From Butyrivibrio sp. XPD2002 (GTDB lineage Bacteria; Bacillota; Clostridia; Lachnospirales; Lachnospiraceae): 64,000 bases of DNA. Of this stretch, positions 24,411 to 33,732 are shown one piece after another (positions within the stretch are counted from its first letter, which is position 1; each line of letters starts with the position of its first letter). Location: assembly GCF_000423945.1 (NCBI RefSeq), contig NZ_KE384116.1, forward strand, positions 62,001-126,000, written 5' to 3'. The notes under the pieces are model-generated. The model ran no database searches, was not told the DNA's origin, and worked only from the letters and a program-made list of their open reading frames with translations. The position numbers were made by a program, and so were the translations under genes.

Positions 24411-25433
24411 ATGAAGGCGCTTTTTATTGGCGGAACAGGCACAATAAGTATGGGTATAGTCAGGAGACTTGCGGAGGATCCTCTGTGGGAGGTGTATCTT
24501 CTTAACAGAGGTAACAGAAGGGACGAGGTGCCTTCTTCTGTAAAGCAGATCGTTGCTGATATTAACGATGAGTTCGACGTAAGGAAAAAGCTCGAGGGAA
24601 TGGAGTTTGACGTTGTCAGTGATTTCATCGTTTTTGATGAAAAGGCTGTGGAGCGAGACTACAGACTTTTTAAAGGAAAGACGAAGCAGTATATTTTCAT
24701 AAGCTCTGCATCAGCTTACAACAAGCCGGCAGCAGGTTATGTGATAACTGAAGGGACAACCCTTGCAAATCCTTACTGGGAGTACTCCAGGAACAAGATT
24801 GCAATTGAGGAGTTTTTGATGAAAAAGTACAGGGAAGAGGGATTCCCTGTGACAATAGTAAGGCCCAGCCACACCTATAATGAAAAGAATGTGCCCCTTG
24901 GAGTTCATGGAAATAAGGGCTTCTATCATGTTGTAAAGCGTATGCAGGAGGGTAAGCCCGTTATCATTCAGGGAGACGGTTCCTCACTTTGGGCAGTTAC
25001 CTTTAACAGCGATTTTGCTATAGGATTCACGGGACTTATGGGTAACAGGCACGCCATCGGTGAGGCCTTCCAGATAACAGGTGATGAGATACTGACCTGG
25101 GATCAGATCTATCAGACCATCGCAGATGCCTTGGGAGTTAAGCTTAAGCCCTACCATGTGTCATCGGAATTTTTGAGTGAAGTGGGCGAAAAGTACGGCT
25201 ATGATTTCAGGGGGAGTCTTCTCGGAGATAAGGCAGTATCTGTGGTTTTCGACAACAGCAAGCTTAAGAAGCTGGTGCCTCAGATGACTACCAATGTTCC
25301 TTTCCATAAGGGTGTTCGCATTGCACTTGATTATGTTTTTGCACATCCTGAAAAATATGAAGAGGATCCTGAGTTTGATGCTTTTTGCGACAAGGTGATA
25401 GAAGCCCTTGAAAATGCGAAAAAAAGTATATAA
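24411..25433 (+). CDS. NAD-dependent epimerase/dehydratase family protein (extended SDR)
   Basis: A 340-residue Rossmann-fold oxidoreductase of the extended SDR type. The N-terminal dinucleotide motif is GGTGTISMGIVRRL, IFISSASAYNKP carries the SDR serine region, and the YSRNK segment matches the catalytic YxxxK. Related proteins include chloroplast RNA-binding-like SDRs and sugar-nucleotide epimerases. The ATG at 24411 is preceded by GAAGGAGGG. TATACT (24335-24340) is a possible -10. The substrate cannot be deduced. It is followed by the MBL-fold gene with its own probable promoter. Confidence 0.88.
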   Translation: MKALFIGGTGTISMGIVRRLAEDPLWEVYLLNRGNRRDEVPSSVKQIVADINDEFDVRKKLEGMEFDVVSDFIVFDEKAVERDYRLFKGKTKQYIFISSASAYNKPAAGYVITEGTTLANPYWEYSRNKIAIEEFLMKKYREEGFPVTIVRPSHTYNEKNVPLGVHGNKGFYHVVKRMQEGKPVIIQGDGSSLWAVTFNSDFAIGFTGLMGNRHAIGEAFQITGDEILTWDQIYQTIADALGVKLKPYHVSSEFLSEVGEKYGYDFRGSLLGDKAVSVVFDNSKLKKLVPQMTTNVPFHKGVRIALDYVFAHPEKYEEDPEFDAFCDKVIEALENAKKSI

Positions 25434-25539
25434 AAGGCGGTTTTATAGGGTTTAATAATTTGTAACAATTTATTATAATATTGTTATCAATTTGTTTTTT
25501 TTAAGTTATAGAGGGAAAAGGTTTTTAAGGGAGTATTTA

Positions 25540-26184
25540 ATGTTAGATAATATTGAAGTGTTCACACATAGCAGCATACGAGTAAAATTCGGAGGTGGAA
25601 CGATTTACGTCGATCCCTTCAAGATAAGAGAAAAAACCAATGATGCTGATTATGTTCTGATCACACACGCACATTACGATCATTTTTCACTGGAGGACAT
25701 CCGCAAGGTTATCAAGGAGTCCACAGTCCTCGTATGTCCTGAGAGAATGGTGGAGGATGCCAGAGAGCTTGAGCGTGAGGTAAAGGTAATCGTTACGGTT
25801 AAACCCGGGGTGTACAAGGAGTTTGATGGCTTCGAGATCGAGACCATCCCCGCGTACAACAATATCAAGCCCTTCCACCCGAAGCGTGCGGAGTGGGTTG
25901 GCTACATTTTAAGAGTTGATGGTAAGCGCATTTATATCGCAGGCGACACCGGCGTGACCAAGGAAGCCAAGAAGGTAAAATGCGATATCGCCATGGTACC
26001 CGTAGGCGGAACCTACACCATGGATGTTAAGAAGGCGGCTGACCTTATCAATACAATCAGACCTGAATATGCAATTCCTACACATTACGGTACGATCGTT
26101 GGAAAGCAGACTGACGGTAAAGCCTTTGCAGGACTTGTTAAGAGCCCGGTGAAGGTTGTAGAGAAAATACAGTATTTTGAGTGA
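25540..26184 (+). CDS. MBL-fold metallo-hydrolase
   Basis: A 214-residue metallo-beta-lactamase-fold hydrolase of the UlaG/UPF0173 type. The metal motif HAHYDHF (THAHYDH), GDTG with the bridging Asp, and a C-terminal THYG His are present. Substrates in this group are often phosphodiesters or lactones; not defined here. ATG 25540 has AAGGGAG upstream; the alternative start at 25492 has none. A TATAAT (25474-25479) sits inside an inverted repeat AACAAT..ATTGTT, which could be an operator. The Y-family polymerase overlaps its end by eight bases. Confidence 0.88.
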   Translation: MLDNIEVFTHSSIRVKFGGGTIYVDPFKIREKTNDADYVLITHAHYDHFSLEDIRKVIKESTVLVCPERMVEDARELEREVKVIVTVKPGVYKEFDGFEIETIPAYNNIKPFHPKRAEWVGYILRVDGKRIYIAGDTGVTKEAKKVKCDIAMVPVGGTYTMDVKKAADLINTIRPEYAIPTHYGTIVGKQTDGKAFAGLVKSPVKVVEKIQYFE

Positions 26185-27721
26185 GACAAGTAATAATCAA
26201 AAATCCTATATCGCGATAGATCTGAAATCCTTTTATGCATCGGTGGAATGCCAGGATATAACCAGGAATCCGCTGACTACGCACCTCGTAGTTGCAGACA
26301 GGAGCAGAACTTCCAAGACAATCTGTCTGGCTGTTTCCCCATCCCTGAAAAAATACGGGATACCGGGAAGAGCCAGGCTTTTTGAAGTGGAGCAGAAGGT
26401 TAAGGATATAAATGAGGAGAGGCTGAGGAAGGCTCCCGGCAGAGTTTTCACAGGTGAGTCCGATGACGAGGAGGAGCTTGCAAAGGATCCTTCTCTAAAG
26501 CTTGGCTTCATAGCAGCCGTTCCCAGAATGGCAAGGTACATGGAGGTAAGCACCGAGATCTACAGGACCTACCTTAAATTTATCGCTCCCGAGGATATTC
26601 ATGTGTACTCCATCGACGAGGTTTTCATAGATGCGACGGGGTACCTGAGCATTCACAAGAAAACTCCGAGAGAGCTGGCAATGATGCTGATACAGGCGGT
26701 AAAGGAAGCGACAGGAATTACGGCCACGGCTGGAGTTGGAACGAATCTCTATCTCGCCAAGGTGGCGATGGACATCGTGGCGAAGCACGTGGAGGCTGAT
26801 GAAAATGGCGTGCGCATAGCTGAACTTGATGAGATGAGCTATCGAAGGGAGCTCTGGGAGCACACCCCGCTTACGGATTTTTGGAGAGTGGGAAGAGGCT
26901 ATGTGAAAAAGCTCTCCTCCATGGGGCTTTACACCATGGGAGATATCGCAAGATGCAGCCTTGGAAGCTCTCAGGATTTTCATAATGAGGAGCTCTTATA
27001 CAAGACCTTCGGAATAAACGCTGAGCTCCTGATAGACCACGCCTGGGGTTACGAGCCCTGCACCATGGAGATGATTAAGAACTATAAGCCTGAGAATAAC
27101 AGCCTCAGCCAGGGTCAGGTTTTGCATTGCCCATACACCTATGACAAGGCGAGGATAATTGTCAGGGAGATGGCGGACGCGCTGGCTATGCAGCTTATGG
27201 GTGGTGGCAAGGTTACAGATCAGGTGGTACTCACCGTGGGCTATGACATGGAGAGCCTTAAGGATCCAGAGATTTCAAAGAAATATAAGGGTAAGATCAA
27301 GAAGGACTACTACGGAAGAGAGGTGCCGGAGCACGCTCACGGAAGCTTTAAGCTAGAGGGCTTTACATCTCTTTCGGGGCACATAATAGATGCGGCGCTT
27401 GAGATATATGACGAGCACGTAAATCCCGATCTCCTCATCAGAAGGGTTAACATCGTGGCGGCCCATGTTCTTGATGAAGCCGATGCAAAAAAGCAGGCGG
27501 AGGAGACCTACGAGCAGCTTTCACTTTTTGATAATTATGAGGAAAAAAGTCTGAAGGAAAAGGAGAGGAAGGAAGCCGATGAAAAGGAGCTTGCGCTTCA
27601 GAAGGCAACTCTCGAGATTCAAAAACGCTTCGGAAAAAATGCCATTGTTAAGGGAACGTCTCTCCAGGAAGGTGCAACCGGAATGGAGAGGGGAAGACAG
27701 ATAGGCGGACATAAGGCGTAA
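26177..27721 (+). CDS. Y-family DNA polymerase (DinB/UmuC-like)
   Basis: A 514-residue translesion polymerase. The catalytic palm motifs IAIDLKSFYASVEC and YSIDEVFIDATGY give the metal-binding acidic residues, followed by TATAGVGTNLYLAKVAMDI and the helix-hairpin region LTDFWRVGRGYVKKL; a little-finger domain follows from about residue 330. A long Lys/Glu C-terminal tail (LSLFDNYEEK) contains a possible beta-clamp-binding QLSLF. This is the Gram-positive UmuC/YqjW-like branch. The best start is TTG 26177, overlapping the MBL gene by eight bases, so translation is probably coupled. It is convergent with a YolD-like gene, unlike the usual same-strand yolD-umuC order. Confidence 0.92.
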   Translation: MSETSNNQKSYIAIDLKSFYASVECQDITRNPLTTHLVVADRSRTSKTICLAVSPSLKKYGIPGRARLFEVEQKVKDINEERLRKAPGRVFTGESDDEEELAKDPSLKLGFIAAVPRMARYMEVSTEIYRTYLKFIAPEDIHVYSIDEVFIDATGYLSIHKKTPRELAMMLIQAVKEATGITATAGVGTNLYLAKVAMDIVAKHVEADENGVRIAELDEMSYRRELWEHTPLTDFWRVGRGYVKKLSSMGLYTMGDIARCSLGSSQDFHNEELLYKTFGINAELLIDHAWGYEPCTMEMIKNYKPENNSLSQGQVLHCPYTYDKARIIVREMADALAMQLMGGGKVTDQVVLTVGYDMESLKDPEISKKYKGKIKKDYYGREVPEHAHGSFKLEGFTSLSGHIIDAALEIYDEHVNPDLLIRRVNIVAAHVLDEADAKKQAEETYEQLSLFDNYEEKSLKEKERKEADEKELALQKATLEIQKRFGKNAIVKGTSLQEGATGMERGRQIGGHKA

Positions 27722-27730
27722 ACGCACATG

Positions 27731-27934
27731 TCAGCATTCATGGAATTCTTCCTCCGGATGCTCGGCCTTGAGGATGTTCTCCTCGAAGGTTTTCCCTGCG
27801 TCTGATATCTTGTCATCGTAGCCCGTAAGCGCTGCGAAGGGCATGAACTGGGCAGCCCTGTTTTCCATTGGCATAGGGGCATGATTTTTTGAAATTGGTC
27901 TTTTCAGATTGATGATATCGTCGTACTTTCCCAT
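27731..27934 (-). CDS. YolD-like small protein
   Basis: A 67-residue protein beginning MGKYDDIINLKRPISKNH and containing the YolD-like core MENRAAQFMPFAALTGYDD. YolD-like proteins accompany Y-family polymerases in Firmicutes, consistent with the UmuC-like gene ending nine bases away on the opposite strand. The ATG at 27934 lies exactly where a promoter (-10 27941-27946, -35 27964-27969) would start transcription, and there is no ribosome binding site, so the mRNA may be leaderless. A GTG start at 27967 would add 11 residues but would overlap the -35 box. Confidence 0.8.
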   Translation of the reverse strand: MGKYDDIINLKRPISKNHAPMPMENRAAQFMPFAALTGYDDKISDAGKTFEENILKAEHPEEEFHEC

Positions 27935-27940
27935 AGGAAC

Positions 27941-27969
27941 AGTATAGAATACTATGGTTAGTGACACAA
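27941..27969 (-). promoter_or_regulatory. Promoter of the YolD-like gene
   Basis: Minus-strand TTGTGT (27964-27969), 17-bp spacer, TATACT (27941-27946). The projected +1 is 27934, the A of the ATG. No clear LexA (GAAC-N4-GTTC) site was found. Confidence 0.6.
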
Positions 27970-27987
27970 ATTATTTAGGAGGCTAGT

Positions 27988-28554
27988 ATGAAAAAGTTCA
28001 AGATCACATTCAATTCCCCGGTAACACTGGGATTCATTTTTATCAGCTTTGCGGTGCTGCTACTGAATTTCATAACAGTAGGAAAATCGAACATGTTCCT
28101 GTTTATGACCTATCACTCATCGCTGGCTTCACCCTTTACTTACATAAGGATGCTGACTCACGTCCTTGGACACAGCGGCTGGGAGCACTTCATAGGTAAC
28201 GCGACATACCTGCTTCTCCTTGGTCCCATGCTTGAGGAAAAGTACGGTTCACCAAAGCTCGTAATGGTAATAATCATCACAGCAATTGTGACGGGCCTCG
28301 TAAACTTCATAATCTTTCCCAATGCAGCCCTCTGCGGCGCCAGCGGCGTAGTATTCGCCTTTATCCTCATGACTTCCTTCACAGGCTTTAAGGAGGGCGA
28401 GATCCCGCTGACCTTCATCCTTGTGACCGTAGTCTTCATCGGGCAGCAGGTATACGAAGGCATCTTTCTTCAGGACAACGTATCAAATTTAACTCATATC
28501 CTTGGAGGTATCGTAGGAGCTGTTGTTGGTTATAGACTAAATAAGAATCGTTAA
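27988..28554 (+). CDS. Rhomboid family intramembrane serine protease
   Basis: A 188-residue six-helix membrane protease. HSGWEHFIGNATYLLLLGP carries the HxxxN oxyanion region, the catalytic Ser is in CGASGVVFAF, and the catalytic His is in LTHILGGIVGA near the C-terminus. It cleaves transmembrane segments within the bilayer; the substrate is not predicted. AGGAGG precedes the ATG. It is divergent from the YolD-like gene, and a hairpin terminator follows. Confidence 0.94.
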   Translation: MKKFKITFNSPVTLGFIFISFAVLLLNFITVGKSNMFLFMTYHSSLASPFTYIRMLTHVLGHSGWEHFIGNATYLLLLGPMLEEKYGSPKLVMVIIITAIVTGLVNFIIFPNAALCGASGVVFAFILMTSFTGFKEGEIPLTFILVTVVFIGQQVYEGIFLQDNVSNLTHILGGIVGAVVGYRLNKNR

Positions 28555-28583
28555 TGGACAATATTTTATAAAATACAAAGAAG

Positions 28584-28610
28584 CGCCAGTCATGCATAAA
28601 ATGACTGGCG
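28584..28610. terminator. Terminator after the rhomboid gene
   Basis: Perfect stem CGCCAGTCAT / ATGACTGGCG, loop of seven bases, followed by TTAATTATTG and later T6; it sits between convergent genes. Confidence 0.7.
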
Positions 28611-28637
28611 TTAATTATTGATCTTTTTTATTCTGTT

Positions 28638-28859
28638 TTAATAGGAGATAACCTGGTAGTCTTTGTTCCAGATGAGCTCCAGGCCATCGAAGAGATATGT
28701 AAGCTTGCCATCAGGGTATAAACTGATGAACTTACTGGTGATATCGGAAGGATTATCCTTGGAATTGTAGAAAACACCGCCAATATCATTGTACCCCTGC
28801 TTGTCGTAAATGAAACCGTCAATAGTTATCCTGGAAGGAAAAGCAGCTAAATCTGGCAT
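28638..28859 (-). CDS. Small conserved-type hypothetical protein
   Basis: A 73-residue protein, probably a single beta-rich domain (GFIYDKQGYNDIGGVFY, KLTYLFDGLELIWN). Support for a real gene is an AAGGAG site eight bases before the ATG and a downstream hairpin. No signal peptide, membrane segment or known family recognised. It is a lone gene between the rhomboid and GH3 genes. Confidence 0.65.
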   Translation of the reverse strand: MPDLAAFPSRITIDGFIYDKQGYNDIGGVFYNSKDNPSDITSKFISLYPDGKLTYLFDGLELIWNKDYQVISY

Positions 28860-29087
28860 ATTCTTGACTCCTTTTTATGGTGAAGGGTTGTCGTATTTCT
28901 AGTGCCTATTCTAACACTAATATATGCAAATGTAATTGATGAAAATTAATCACTGGAATTTTGAAATTGGGCATAAAATTGCAATAAATATAATGCATTA
29001 ATGATTGATTTCATATATTTATGCAAAAATATTGTAGTAAAATGTGAGAGTCGAAACATTACTTTTTTAGAGAAGGAGACAATGACA

Positions 29088-31646
29088 ATGGGTATTTGGA
29101 GAGCATCTAAGGTGGCAGAGATGTCCGCCAGAGAAAAAGCACATATGGAGAAGGTTCGCAAGTTTGCGGCTGAAGGTATGGTGCTTCTTGAAAATGACGG
29201 AACACTTCCGCTTGGGGACGGAGTTAAGAAGATAGCGTTGTTTGGTAACGGTGCACGTCACATGATCAAAGGAGGAAAGGGCTCCGGAGACGTTAACAGC
29301 AGAAGCGTGGTTGGAATCGAGCAGGGTATAAAGGAAGCAGGATACGAGATCGTGTCAGGTGTATGGCTTGATGGCTACGACAAGATCTGCGTGGATTCAA
29401 GGGCTAAGTATGACGAGCACATCCAGGAGATGGTAAAGAGCACAGGTAATCCCATGGTTGCTTTCATGGAGTACTTCAACAATCCCTATCACGATCCTGA
29501 TGTTCAGGAGATCGCTGATGGCGAGATGGAGGACGCTGATGCCGCTGTTTATGTGATTGCAAGAGATTCCGGTGAGGGCCGCGACCGTAAGCCTGTTGCA
29601 GGTGACTATGAGCTCACAGACAACGAGAAGAAGAACATCGAGAAGCTTGCTGCCCGCTACGATAAGTTTGTTGTAGCTCTTAACGTGGGCGGTGTTATTG
29701 ATACAAAGGCTCTCAGAAGCACCAATGGGGTTGGAGCTGTTCTGTTAATGAGCCAGGCAGGTAACGTTATTGGAACTGTTTTTGCAGATGTTCTTTTCGG
29801 AAAATCAATGCCTACAGGACACCTTGCTATGACATGGGCTGAGAACTATTCAGACTATCCGGCCTATGACACCTTCAGCTCCCAGAACGGTGACGTTGAT
29901 GATGAATACTACAAGGAAGGCATTTACGTAGGATATCGCTATTTTGATTCATTCGGTAAAAAGCCCGCATATTCCTTCGGATATGGACTTTCATATACAG
30001 ATTTTGAGATTTGCACCAAGGAGGTGACCCTCGATGGCGAGGTAGTTACAGCTAAGGTCAGTGTGAAAAATACAGGAAGTAAGTTCAGTGGAAAGCAGCT
30101 GGTTCAGCTCTATGTTTCAGCACCTGACGGAAAGCTCGAAAAGCCCGTTAAGGAGCTTAAGGCCTTTGCAAAGACCAAGGAGCTTGCTCCCGGAGAAGAG
30201 GAGGTTCTTACTCTTAAGGCTAAGGCTTCAGAGTTTGCATCATACGATGAGGAGTCTGCTTCCTACATTCTTGAGCCCGGTAAGTACTTCATTAGAATCG
30301 GTGAAAATGCAGGCTGCACACATGTTGTTGCTGCTGTAGAGGTTACATCTCTTATCACAACCTACAAGCTTTCAAACAGATTCGAGATCGACACAAAGCT
30401 TGAAGAACTCTCAGCTAAGGGTGCTAAGGCACTTACATACGACGGTGAGGAGGATGAAAAGGCAAGCGCCAGGGTTCTTACTCTCGCAGATGGCGTTATC
30501 AAGACTGTTACTGCTGAGTATGAGGGCGAGCCTGTTGAGCTTAAGAACGACAGCGCTGAAAAAGTTACTCTGGCAGATGTTAAGGCAGGAAAGGCAACTC
30601 TCGATGATCTTCTCGGACAGCTCACAAGAGAGGAGATGGCTGACCTTTGCGTAGGTACAGCAAGAGGAGGCTTTGGTCAGACTTCAGTTATCGGAACAGC
30701 TTCTGCTGTTGTACCCGGTGCTGCCGGAGATACAAGCTCCAAGATGGCTGACGACAGAGGCGTTCACAACCTTGTACTTGCAGACGGACCTGCAGGTCTT
30801 AGACTTACACCTTATTTCGCTGTAGATGAAGAGGATAAGTTCATCCCTGAGCTTAGTGCCATGGCCTTCGATTTTCCCGGTAAGGACGAAGGTCCCAAGA
30901 CTGACATCAAGGGCGAGGTTACAAAGTACTATCAGTACTGCACAGCTATTCCGATCGCAACAATGCTTGCTCAGACCTGGAACATGGATGTAATCGAGGA
31001 GGCAGGTGACCTTGTAGGTGCAGAGATGGAGGAGCTTGGAGTTAACCTGTGGCTTGCTCCCGGTATGAACATCCAGAAGAATCCTCTTTGCGGAAGAAAT
31101 TTCGAGTACTATTCAGAGGATCCATTCTATGCAGGAATGTGCGCAGCAGCAGATACCAAGGGCGTTCAGAAGCACAAGGGCTGCGGTACAACAATCAAGC
31201 ACTTTGCATGCAACAACCAGGAAGATAACAGAATGCATACAAATGCTCATGTAAGCGAGCGTGCCCTCAGAGAGATTTACCTCAAGGGCTTCGAGGTTGC
31301 TGTTAAGGAATCTCAGCCGCTTTCAATCATGACAAGCTATAACCTCATCAACGGCAAGCACGCAGCTAACAACTACGATCTTCTCACAGCTGTATGCCGC
31401 AACGAGTGGGGCTTCAAGGGCGTTGTTATGACTGACTGGGGAACCACCGGCGGAATCGAGATGGAGCAGAGAAAGTTTAAGTATGGAAGCTCCAACGCTG
31501 CAGACTGCGTAAGAACAGGTAATGACCTTACAATGCCCGGCTCAGACGCTGACGTTCAGAACATTCTTGATGCAGGTGTTACAAGAGCAGAGCTTCAGTC
31601 CTGCGCCAGAAGAATCCTCAATTGTGTTCTTAAGTGCAGATATTGA
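29088..31646 (+). CDS. Glycoside hydrolase family 3 beta-glucosidase, reversed domain order
   Basis: An 852-residue intracellular GH3 enzyme releasing glucose (or xylose) from beta-linked oligosaccharides. The order is the reverse of typical GH3: the second domain comes first (EGMVLLENDGTLPL near residue 25, then GVGAVLLMSQAG), an Fn3-like domain follows (about 310-420), and the (beta/alpha)8 barrel is last (about 500-852) with NIQKNPLCGRNFEYYSEDP, KHFACNNQE and the nucleophile Asp783 in VMTDWG. This arrangement is known from Butyrivibrio and Ruminococcus enzymes. Two ATGs are possible (29082, 29088); AAGGAG is best spaced for 29088. No signal peptide. A terminator precedes the GH9 gene. Confidence 0.95.
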   Translation: MGIWRASKVAEMSAREKAHMEKVRKFAAEGMVLLENDGTLPLGDGVKKIALFGNGARHMIKGGKGSGDVNSRSVVGIEQGIKEAGYEIVSGVWLDGYDKICVDSRAKYDEHIQEMVKSTGNPMVAFMEYFNNPYHDPDVQEIADGEMEDADAAVYVIARDSGEGRDRKPVAGDYELTDNEKKNIEKLAARYDKFVVALNVGGVIDTKALRSTNGVGAVLLMSQAGNVIGTVFADVLFGKSMPTGHLAMTWAENYSDYPAYDTFSSQNGDVDDEYYKEGIYVGYRYFDSFGKKPAYSFGYGLSYTDFEICTKEVTLDGEVVTAKVSVKNTGSKFSGKQLVQLYVSAPDGKLEKPVKELKAFAKTKELAPGEEEVLTLKAKASEFASYDEESASYILEPGKYFIRIGENAGCTHVVAAVEVTSLITTYKLSNRFEIDTKLEELSAKGAKALTYDGEEDEKASARVLTLADGVIKTVTAEYEGEPVELKNDSAEKVTLADVKAGKATLDDLLGQLTREEMADLCVGTARGGFGQTSVIGTASAVVPGAAGDTSSKMADDRGVHNLVLADGPAGLRLTPYFAVDEEDKFIPELSAMAFDFPGKDEGPKTDIKGEVTKYYQYCTAIPIATMLAQTWNMDVIEEAGDLVGAEMEELGVNLWLAPGMNIQKNPLCGRNFEYYSEDPFYAGMCAAADTKGVQKHKGCGTTIKHFACNNQEDNRMHTNAHVSERALREIYLKGFEVAVKESQPLSIMTSYNLINGKHAANNYDLLTAVCRNEWGFKGVVMTDWGTTGGIEMEQRKFKYGSSNAADCVRTGNDLTMPGSDADVQNILDAGVTRAELQSCARRILNCVLKCRY

Positions 31647-31691
31647 TTTGATGGTTTTATGAAAAATAAGTAAATAGAGTTTAAACAAGAG

Positions 31692-31746
31692 CTTCCCGCA
31701 CTAACAAAATGGGCATTTTCCCGTGATGATAGTGTGGGAAGTTTTT
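31692..31746 (+). terminator. Terminator after the GH3 gene
   Basis: CTTCCCGCACTA (31692-31703) / TAGTGTGGGAAG (31730-31741) with one mismatched pair, followed by TTTTT. Confidence 0.75.
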
Positions 31747-31802
31747 GTAATATATGGTAAGATAAGCAAAGCTAAGAAGTTTACTGGACTAGAGGAGGTT
31801 GT

Positions 31803-33398
31803 ATGATCTACGTGAATCAGGCCGGCTATGCGCCGGAAGGGGTAAAACACGCAACTTTGGTGGGGGATAAGAACTACACACTCTGCAACAAGGACGGAAA
31901 AGTGGTAAAGAACGGTGAGTGCGAGCTTTCATTTGATGCCAATAGTGCAGAGGAAGCAGCAGTTATCGATTTTTCAGAGGTGAAGGAAGAGGGTACATAT
32001 TACTTCACAGATGGAAAGGGTAACAAAAGCGCTGAGTTTGTTATCGGAAAAAAGCATTACGACGAAGCTCTCTGGGCTTCCATGAAGATGTTTTATTTCC
32101 AGCGTTGCGGCATGGAGCTTGAGGAAAAGTATGCCGGAGTATTTGCAAGAAAGGCCTGCCACTGCGGCGGCGGACACATGCTTGAGGATAAGTCCATAAG
32201 ACGCAAGATGCTGGGCGGCTGGCATGACGCAGGTGATTACGGAAGATATGTGACAGCAGGTGCTGTTGCCCTCGGACACATCTTATATGGTTATGAGATG
32301 TTCCCTGAGGAACTGGGGCTGGACCTCAACATTCCGGAGAGCGGCGGTGCGATGCCGGATATCCTTGCTGAGTGCAAGTATGAATTAGACTGGATCCTTG
32401 ATATGCAGGACGAGGACGGTGGCGTTCATCACAAATGTACATCCCGGAATTTCTGCGGATTTATCATGCCTGATGAGGATGACCTTCCGATGGTCATCAC
32501 TCCTGTATCAAGTCTTGCAACAGCTGACTTTGCAGCAATCATGGCTCTTGCAAGTCGCATTTACAGACAGTACGACGCTGCTTACGCTGACATTCTTGCA
32601 GATGCAGCAAGAAAGTCATGGGACTGGCTTGTAAAAAATCCTACCTTCCTTTTTGAGAATCCGAAGGAAGTTACAACAGGAACCTACGAGGATATGTGCG
32701 ATACCGACGAGAGACTTTGGGCAGCTACCGAGATGTATCGCCTTGATAAAAACGAAGATGCAAAGAAGATCATTTTCGCTGTAATGGAGCTTCGCATAAA
32801 TCTCTCATGCCTTGGATGGGCAGACGTCGGAGGCTTTGGAACTCTTGCTGTTATAAACGGCGGAGCTGAGCTTTTCGGAGAGGACCTTTACAAGAGAATG
32901 ACTCTTAAGTGGCTTGATGAAGCTGACAGATTAAAGGGACTTGCTGAGAGTAACGCCTTTGGAATTACACTAAGACCTGAGGAATTCACCTGGGGAAGTA
33001 ACATGGTGGTTCTCATGAATTCCATGATCTTATGTGTGGCTCATCGTCTTACAAAGGATGACAGCTATCTTGAGGCGGCGGAGTATCAGCTTGATTACAT
33101 CTTCGGAAGAAATGCTATGGACCTTAGCTATGTGACAGGAATTGGTGAGAGAGCATTCAGACACCCTCATCTTCGTCCCACAGAGGCTGACGGAATAGAT
33201 GAGCCTATCCCGGGATTCGTATCAGGTGGTCCGAACTACAGACCCTGCGACGAAGCTGCTAATCCTGATAACATGTCAGATAAGCCTGCCATGAGAAGAT
33301 ATGCGGATGATATGAGATCCTACTCAACCAATGAGATAACAATTTATTGGAATTCACCTCTTGTGTTTGCACTTGGGTACATGAATTCGGTTAAGTGA
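31803..33398 (+). CDS. Glycoside hydrolase family 9 protein, cytoplasmic
   Basis: A 531-residue GH9 enzyme. An N-terminal Ig-like cellulase domain (IYVNQAGYAPEGVKHATLVG, about 1-85) precedes an (alpha/alpha)6 catalytic domain with GWHDAGDYGRYVTAGAVA (Asp142 and Asp145), YVTGIGERAFRHPH and the general acid Glu511 in STNEITIYWNSPLVFAL. GH9 cellulases are usually secreted, but no signal peptide, dockerin or carbohydrate-binding module is present, so this one should act on imported oligosaccharides in the cytoplasm, consistent with the adjacent intracellular GH3. AGGAGG precedes the ATG. Confidence 0.93.
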   Translation: MIYVNQAGYAPEGVKHATLVGDKNYTLCNKDGKVVKNGECELSFDANSAEEAAVIDFSEVKEEGTYYFTDGKGNKSAEFVIGKKHYDEALWASMKMFYFQRCGMELEEKYAGVFARKACHCGGGHMLEDKSIRRKMLGGWHDAGDYGRYVTAGAVALGHILYGYEMFPEELGLDLNIPESGGAMPDILAECKYELDWILDMQDEDGGVHHKCTSRNFCGFIMPDEDDLPMVITPVSSLATADFAAIMALASRIYRQYDAAYADILADAARKSWDWLVKNPTFLFENPKEVTTGTYEDMCDTDERLWAATEMYRLDKNEDAKKIIFAVMELRINLSCLGWADVGGFGTLAVINGGAELFGEDLYKRMTLKWLDEADRLKGLAESNAFGITLRPEEFTWGSNMVVLMNSMILCVAHRLTKDDSYLEAAEYQLDYIFGRNAMDLSYVTGIGERAFRHPHLRPTEADGIDEPIPGFVSGGPNYRPCDEAANPDNMSDKPAMRRYADDMRSYSTNEITIYWNSPLVFALGYMNSVK

Positions 33399-33452
33399 TG
33401 ATTAGTCCTCACAGTGAGGATGAGCTTTGAAATAGAATTAAATCTGTGTAAT

Positions 33453-33493
33453 ACGGACCTGATTCAGTGAATGAGTCGGGTCTGTATTTTTTT
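33453..33493 (+). terminator. Terminator after the GH9 gene
   Basis: ACGGACCTGATTCA / TGAGTCGGGTCTGT imperfect stem with a short GTGAA loop, followed by ATTTTTTT. Confidence 0.75.
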
Positions 33494-33732
33494 GATGGTA
33501 TTTTGACTTTGGAATAAGTGATATGGCGGATGAGATTGGGCAGTGTGTGAAATAGTGATTTGTAACGGTACTTCAACGTGCTAAATAGGAAAATTAACTG
33601 TATCGTTTTCGCCATAATCATAATTTATGCGGAGATGGCTGGGAGTTATATTAGTTACATCAAATAGCAATGCAAATCCGAAGCATCTTCGGGGGACATA
33701 AACAAAGTGTGATGCAAAGAAAGGTGAGTATT

